Part shown: positions 35,825 through 38,245 of the stretch, piece by piece
Layout of the letters: each line of letters begins with the position of its first letter
How positions within the stretch are numbered: position 1 is the stretch's first letter
NCBI GenBank assembly: GCA_021325095.1
Contig: JAJPHV010000100.1
Span: 1-38,245 of the forward strand
Length of the DNA stretch: 38,245 nt
Reading direction: 5' to 3'
Source of the DNA: Chloroflexota bacterium
GTDB taxonomy: Bacteria > Chloroflexota > Anaerolineae > Aggregatilineales > UBA2796
Notes under the pieces: model-generated
Told to the model about the DNA's origin: nothing
What the model saw: only the letters and a program-made list of their open reading frames with translations
Databases searched by the model: none
Program-made: the position numbers and the translations under genes

Positions 35825-36934
35825 ATGGCAAGCGATGTGAACCGCACCGCCCTTATTACAGGCGCTTCTCGTGGCTTAGGCTTGGCCCTGGCCCGCGAAC
35901 TGGCCCGGCGCGGTTGGACGCTGATCCTGGATGCGCGCGGCGTGGACGCACTCGAAGCCGCCCGCCGCGAACTGGCCGACCCGGCGCGCGTCATCACCAT
36001 CGACGGCGACGTGGCCGACCCGGCGCATCGCCTGGCGGTGGCGCAGTCAGTGCGTCTGGTGGGCGGCCTGGATGCCGTGATCAACAATGCCAGTATGCTT
36101 GGCCCCAGCCCGCAGCCCTCGCTCCTGGACTACCCGCTGGACGTGCTGGAACAGGTCTACCGCGTCAACGTCATCGCGCCGCTGGGTATGCTCCAGGCCG
36201 TGCGGAATGATCTGAAGCCGGGTGCGACAATCATCAATATCAGCAGCGATGCCGGTGTCGAGCCGTATCCGGGTTGGGGCGGCTATGGATCGAGCAAGGC
36301 CGCGCTCGAACAGCTTTCGGCGATTCTGGCGGCGGAGAACCCGTCGCTGCATGTCTACTGGGTCGATCCGGGTGACATGCGTACTCAGATGCACCAGGAA
36401 GCCTTCCCCGGCGAGGACATCAGTGATCGCCCACTGCCAGAGGAAAGCGTGCCGGGCCTGCTGGCGCTGCTCGAAGGAACTTATCCGAGTGGCCGCTATC
36501 GCGCCCGTCACATCGGGGAAGAAGCGGAGAAAGTCAAAGAGCTGCGCGTAGCCCTGACAGTCAGCGATCTGGACAAGGCTGCCGCGTTTTATCGAGATGG
36601 ATTGGGACTGTCTACAATCAATGAATGGGAATTGCCCGAGGGACGCGGCCTGCTTCTCGGTGCGGGTCGGGCGACGCTGGAACTGCTCGACCAGGATATG
36701 GTGGCCTACGTCGATCAGATCGAGGCCGGGCAGCGTGTTTCTGGCCCGGTGCGGCTGGTCTTTGAAGTGGCCGACGTTGCCGCAGCCCGTGAAGCACTGC
36801 AACAGGCCGGTGCAGCGCCGTTGCATGAGATTGTCGATACGCCCTGGGGAGACCATAACGCGCGTGTCCGATCCCCCGAAGGGATGCAGATTACGCTCTT
36901 TGAAGCAGGGGCGCAGGAGGCGGAACGTACATGA
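35825..36934 (+). CDS. SDR - glyoxalase/VOC fusion protein
   Basis: A 369-residue fusion. Residues 1-230 are a short-chain dehydrogenase: TGASRGLGLALARELARRG, INNAS, INISSDAG and YGSSK, with the catalytic Ser, Tyr and Lys in place. Residues 238-365 form a glyoxalase/VOC domain (LRVALTVSDLDKAAAFYRDGLGLS, ATLELLDQDM, VRLVFEVADVAAAREALQQAGA, VRSPEGMQITLFE). The final Glu lies where VOC enzymes often have a metal ligand. AAGGAA is about 8 nt before the ATG. The stop overlaps the start of the QueA-like gene (ATGA), so translation is coupled. The substrate is unknown. Confidence 0.9.
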   Translation: MASDVNRTALITGASRGLGLALARELARRGWTLILDARGVDALEAARRELADPARVITIDGDVADPAHRLAVAQSVRLVGGLDAVINNASMLGPSPQPSLLDYPLDVLEQVYRVNVIAPLGMLQAVRNDLKPGATIINISSDAGVEPYPGWGGYGSSKAALEQLSAILAAENPSLHVYWVDPGDMRTQMHQEAFPGEDISDRPLPEESVPGLLALLEGTYPSGRYRARHIGEEAEKVKELRVALTVSDLDKAAAFYRDGLGLSTINEWELPEGRGLLLGAGRATLELLDQDMVAYVDQIEAGQRVSGPVRLVFEVADVAAAREALQQAGAAPLHEIVDTPWGDHNARVRSPEGMQITLFEAGAQEAERT

Positions 36935-38046
36935 AGCCTGTGGTCATCCTACCACGCGACTCACTGCACAAGCCGACGATGGATACACTGGACTTTCAAC
37001 TGCCGCCAGAACTGGAAGCTAGTGAGCCGCCAGAAGCACGCGGATTGGCCCGCGACGAGGTGCGCCTGATGGTGTCCTACCGGGCCGATGATCGCGTGGT
37101 GCATACACAATTCCGCGCGCTGCCGGACTTTCTGCAATCCGGCGACGTGCTCGTGATCAACACCAGTGGCACGCTCAGTGCGGCCCTGAACGCTACACGC
37201 TCGAATGGGATGGCGGTGGAATTGCACCTCTCGACCCACCTGCCCGCCGACCTGTGGATCGTCGAGGTGCGGCAGCCGAACGGCACGTCCACCAAGCCCT
37301 TCTACGAGGCTGTCAGCGGCGAAACACTGCAACTGCCTGGCGGCGCTTCGGCGACGCTGCACGTGCCATACCTGCACAATCGCCAGCCGGATGTGCCGCC
37401 TGCGCCGACACGGCTGTGGATCGCCACGCTGCAACTGCCCACCGACCTGAACGAGTATCTGGACGAGCATGGCTTTCCGATCCGGTACAGCTATGTGCGC
37501 GAAGGCTGGCCGAACAGCTACTACCAGACAGTCTATGCTACCGAGAAGGGCAGCGCCGAAATGCCTTCGGCGGGGCGCGCCTTCACGCCGGAACTGATGA
37601 CGCGGCTGGTGGCGAAGGGTGTTCAGATTGTGCCGCTCATCCTGCATACGGGTGTTGCCAGCCTGGAAAGCCACGAACCGCCCTACGAGGAATACTATCG
37701 CGTTCCGGTGGAGACGGCGCGGGCGCTCAACGTGGCACGTGAACAGGGCAGGCGCATTATCGCTGTCGGAACAACGGTGGTGCGGGCACTGGAGACGGTG
37801 ACGTACCTGGAAGGCGAGCACTACGTCACGCACCCCGGCGAGGGCTGGACGGGCGTGATCGTCACGCCGCAGCGCGGCATCCACGCCGTGAACGCCATGC
37901 TGACCGGGCTGCACGAGCCACGCGCCTCGCACCTCGCCATGCTGGAAGCACTGGCCGGGCGCAACCACCTGCGCATCACCTATGACGAGGCGCTGCGCGA
38001 GCGGTATCTGTGGCACGAGTTCGGCGACCTGCACCTCATCCTGTAG
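36931..38046 (+). CDS. Divergent QueA-like (SAM:tRNA ribosyltransferase-isomerase family) protein
   Basis: A 371-residue member of the QueA family. QueA transfers and isomerises the ribosyl part of S-adenosylmethionine onto preQ1 in tRNA to give epoxyqueuosine. The frame LDFQLPPELEAS, LPDFLQSGDVLVINTSGT, YYQTVYATEKGSAEMPSAGRAFT, VPLILHTGVASLESHEPPYEEYYRVP and TTVVRALET follows QueA. Key stretches differ: the NDTRVIPARL block of true QueA reads NTSGTLSAAL and PTAGLHFT reads PSAGRAFT. It may be a paralogue with another substrate. ATG 36931 has AGGAGG about 10 nt upstream; ATG at codon 17 is a second possibility. Confidence 0.85.
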   Translation: MKPVVILPRDSLHKPTMDTLDFQLPPELEASEPPEARGLARDEVRLMVSYRADDRVVHTQFRALPDFLQSGDVLVINTSGTLSAALNATRSNGMAVELHLSTHLPADLWIVEVRQPNGTSTKPFYEAVSGETLQLPGGASATLHVPYLHNRQPDVPPAPTRLWIATLQLPTDLNEYLDEHGFPIRYSYVREGWPNSYYQTVYATEKGSAEMPSAGRAFTPELMTRLVAKGVQIVPLILHTGVASLESHEPPYEEYYRVPVETARALNVAREQGRRIIAVGTTVVRALETVTYLEGEHYVTHPGEGWTGVIVTPQRGIHAVNAMLTGLHEPRASHLAMLEALAGRNHLRITYDEALRERYLWHEFGDLHLIL

Positions 38047-38064
38047 CGGCCCATCATACTGCCC

Positions 38065-38094
38065 GGCCCTCATTCTGAATTCAGCGTGAGGGCC
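38065..38094 (+). terminator. Hairpin after the QueA-like gene
   Basis: GGCCCTCA (38065-38072) pairs with TGAGGGCC (38087-38094) around a 14-nt loop that itself contains GAATTC. It lies 19 bp after the stop codon. There is no T-run, so termination would be weak or factor-assisted. Confidence 0.45.
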
Positions 38095-38141
38095 AGATCA
38101 TGGCCGGTGCCTCACTGGCTCAAACCTCGGAACCAACTCAC

Positions 38142-38160
38142 TAGCAGGTTGTCGGAGAAC
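38142..38160. mobile_element. Probable left end of an insertion sequence
   Basis: The sequence AGCAGGTTGTCGGAGAAC, preceded by CT, resembles the terminal inverted repeats of IS1182-type elements. It lies about 30 bp before a transposase-like start. The exact boundary, the right end and any target duplication are outside the window. Confidence 0.4.
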
Positions 38161-38190
38161 CCTGTAAGAGGAGAGGCGGGGTAAACTGGA

Positions 38191-38245
38191 ATGATGAGCA
38201 GACAATTCCAGAAACCAGATTACGAAGCGGTACTGAACAAGACGA
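38191..38245 (+). CDS. Transposase N-terminus, IS1182-like (partial)
   Basis: An open frame runs off the right edge. From the second ATG (38194) it reads MSRQFQKPDYEAVLNKT, which matches in style the first residues of IS1182-family transposases (basic start, PDYxxVL). Only 18 codons are visible, so the assignment rests on this short similarity and on the inverted-repeat-like sequence just upstream. Nothing can be said on whether the element is intact. Confidence 0.45.
   Translation, partial: MMSRQFQKPDYEAVLNKT

Overview
The window is high-GC bacterial DNA, densely coded on both strands, and most likely comes from a member of the Chloroflexota. This placement is an inference. It rests on the mix of gene families: GAF/PAS class III cyclases, a secreted DUF4397-SH3b protein, a CopC-CopD-cytochrome fusion, a short SigA-type sigma factor behind DUF177, and a thermophile-type S-adenosylhomocysteine hydrolase. 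GTG and TTG starts are frequent, and a CCCCTCTCC...GGAGAGGGG palindromic repeat lies between genes. I see no rRNA, tRNA or CRISPR array.

Left part (1-13.7 kb). The end of carA and all of carB (pyrimidine/arginine precursor synthesis) are followed by a kynurenine-formamidase-like cyclase that converges on a SnoaL-like gene. After an unknown gene and an AT-rich spacer come an amidase and an overlapping aldo/keto reductase. This pair converges on the DUF177-sigma factor operon, which has a perfect consensus promoter. Next is a three-gene minus-strand operon (RbsD/FucU mutarotase, aldo/keto reductase, TSUP permease), then an M20 amidohydrolase.

Centre (13.8-24.4 kb). Two tandem paralogous GAF-PAS-nucleotide cyclase genes have complementary losses of catalytic residues. 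This suggests an obligate heterodimer with one active site, arranged like the C1/C2 halves of animal adenylyl cyclases. Their promoter is back to back with that of ahcY, which is followed by a large secreted DUF4397/SH3b protein. Across a strong terminator lies a two-gene extracytoplasmic redox operon (Tat-exported multicopper oxidase and cytochrome c lipoprotein), divergent from a small secreted protein.

Right part (24.4-38.2 kb). A stand-alone four-repeat Clp_N protein is divergent from a lipid kinase. The kinase is translationally coupled to a mannonate/fructuronate-type SDR, followed by a UxaA-type altronate dehydratase, which suggests hexuronate catabolism. A large PAS/GAF histidine kinase without a response regulator overlaps a Rieske ferredoxin gene. 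On the minus strand a CopC-CopD-YtkA-cytochrome c fusion and a membrane-anchored secreted protein flank a cluster of the palindromic repeat. An SDR-glyoxalase fusion then overlaps a divergent QueA-like gene. The window ends inside what looks like the left end of an insertion sequence.

The strongest candidate for something new is the complementary cyclase pair (13798-17345). Next are the Clp_N-only protein, the kinase-Rieske overlap, the SDR-VOC/QueA-like pair and the dispersed repeat family.
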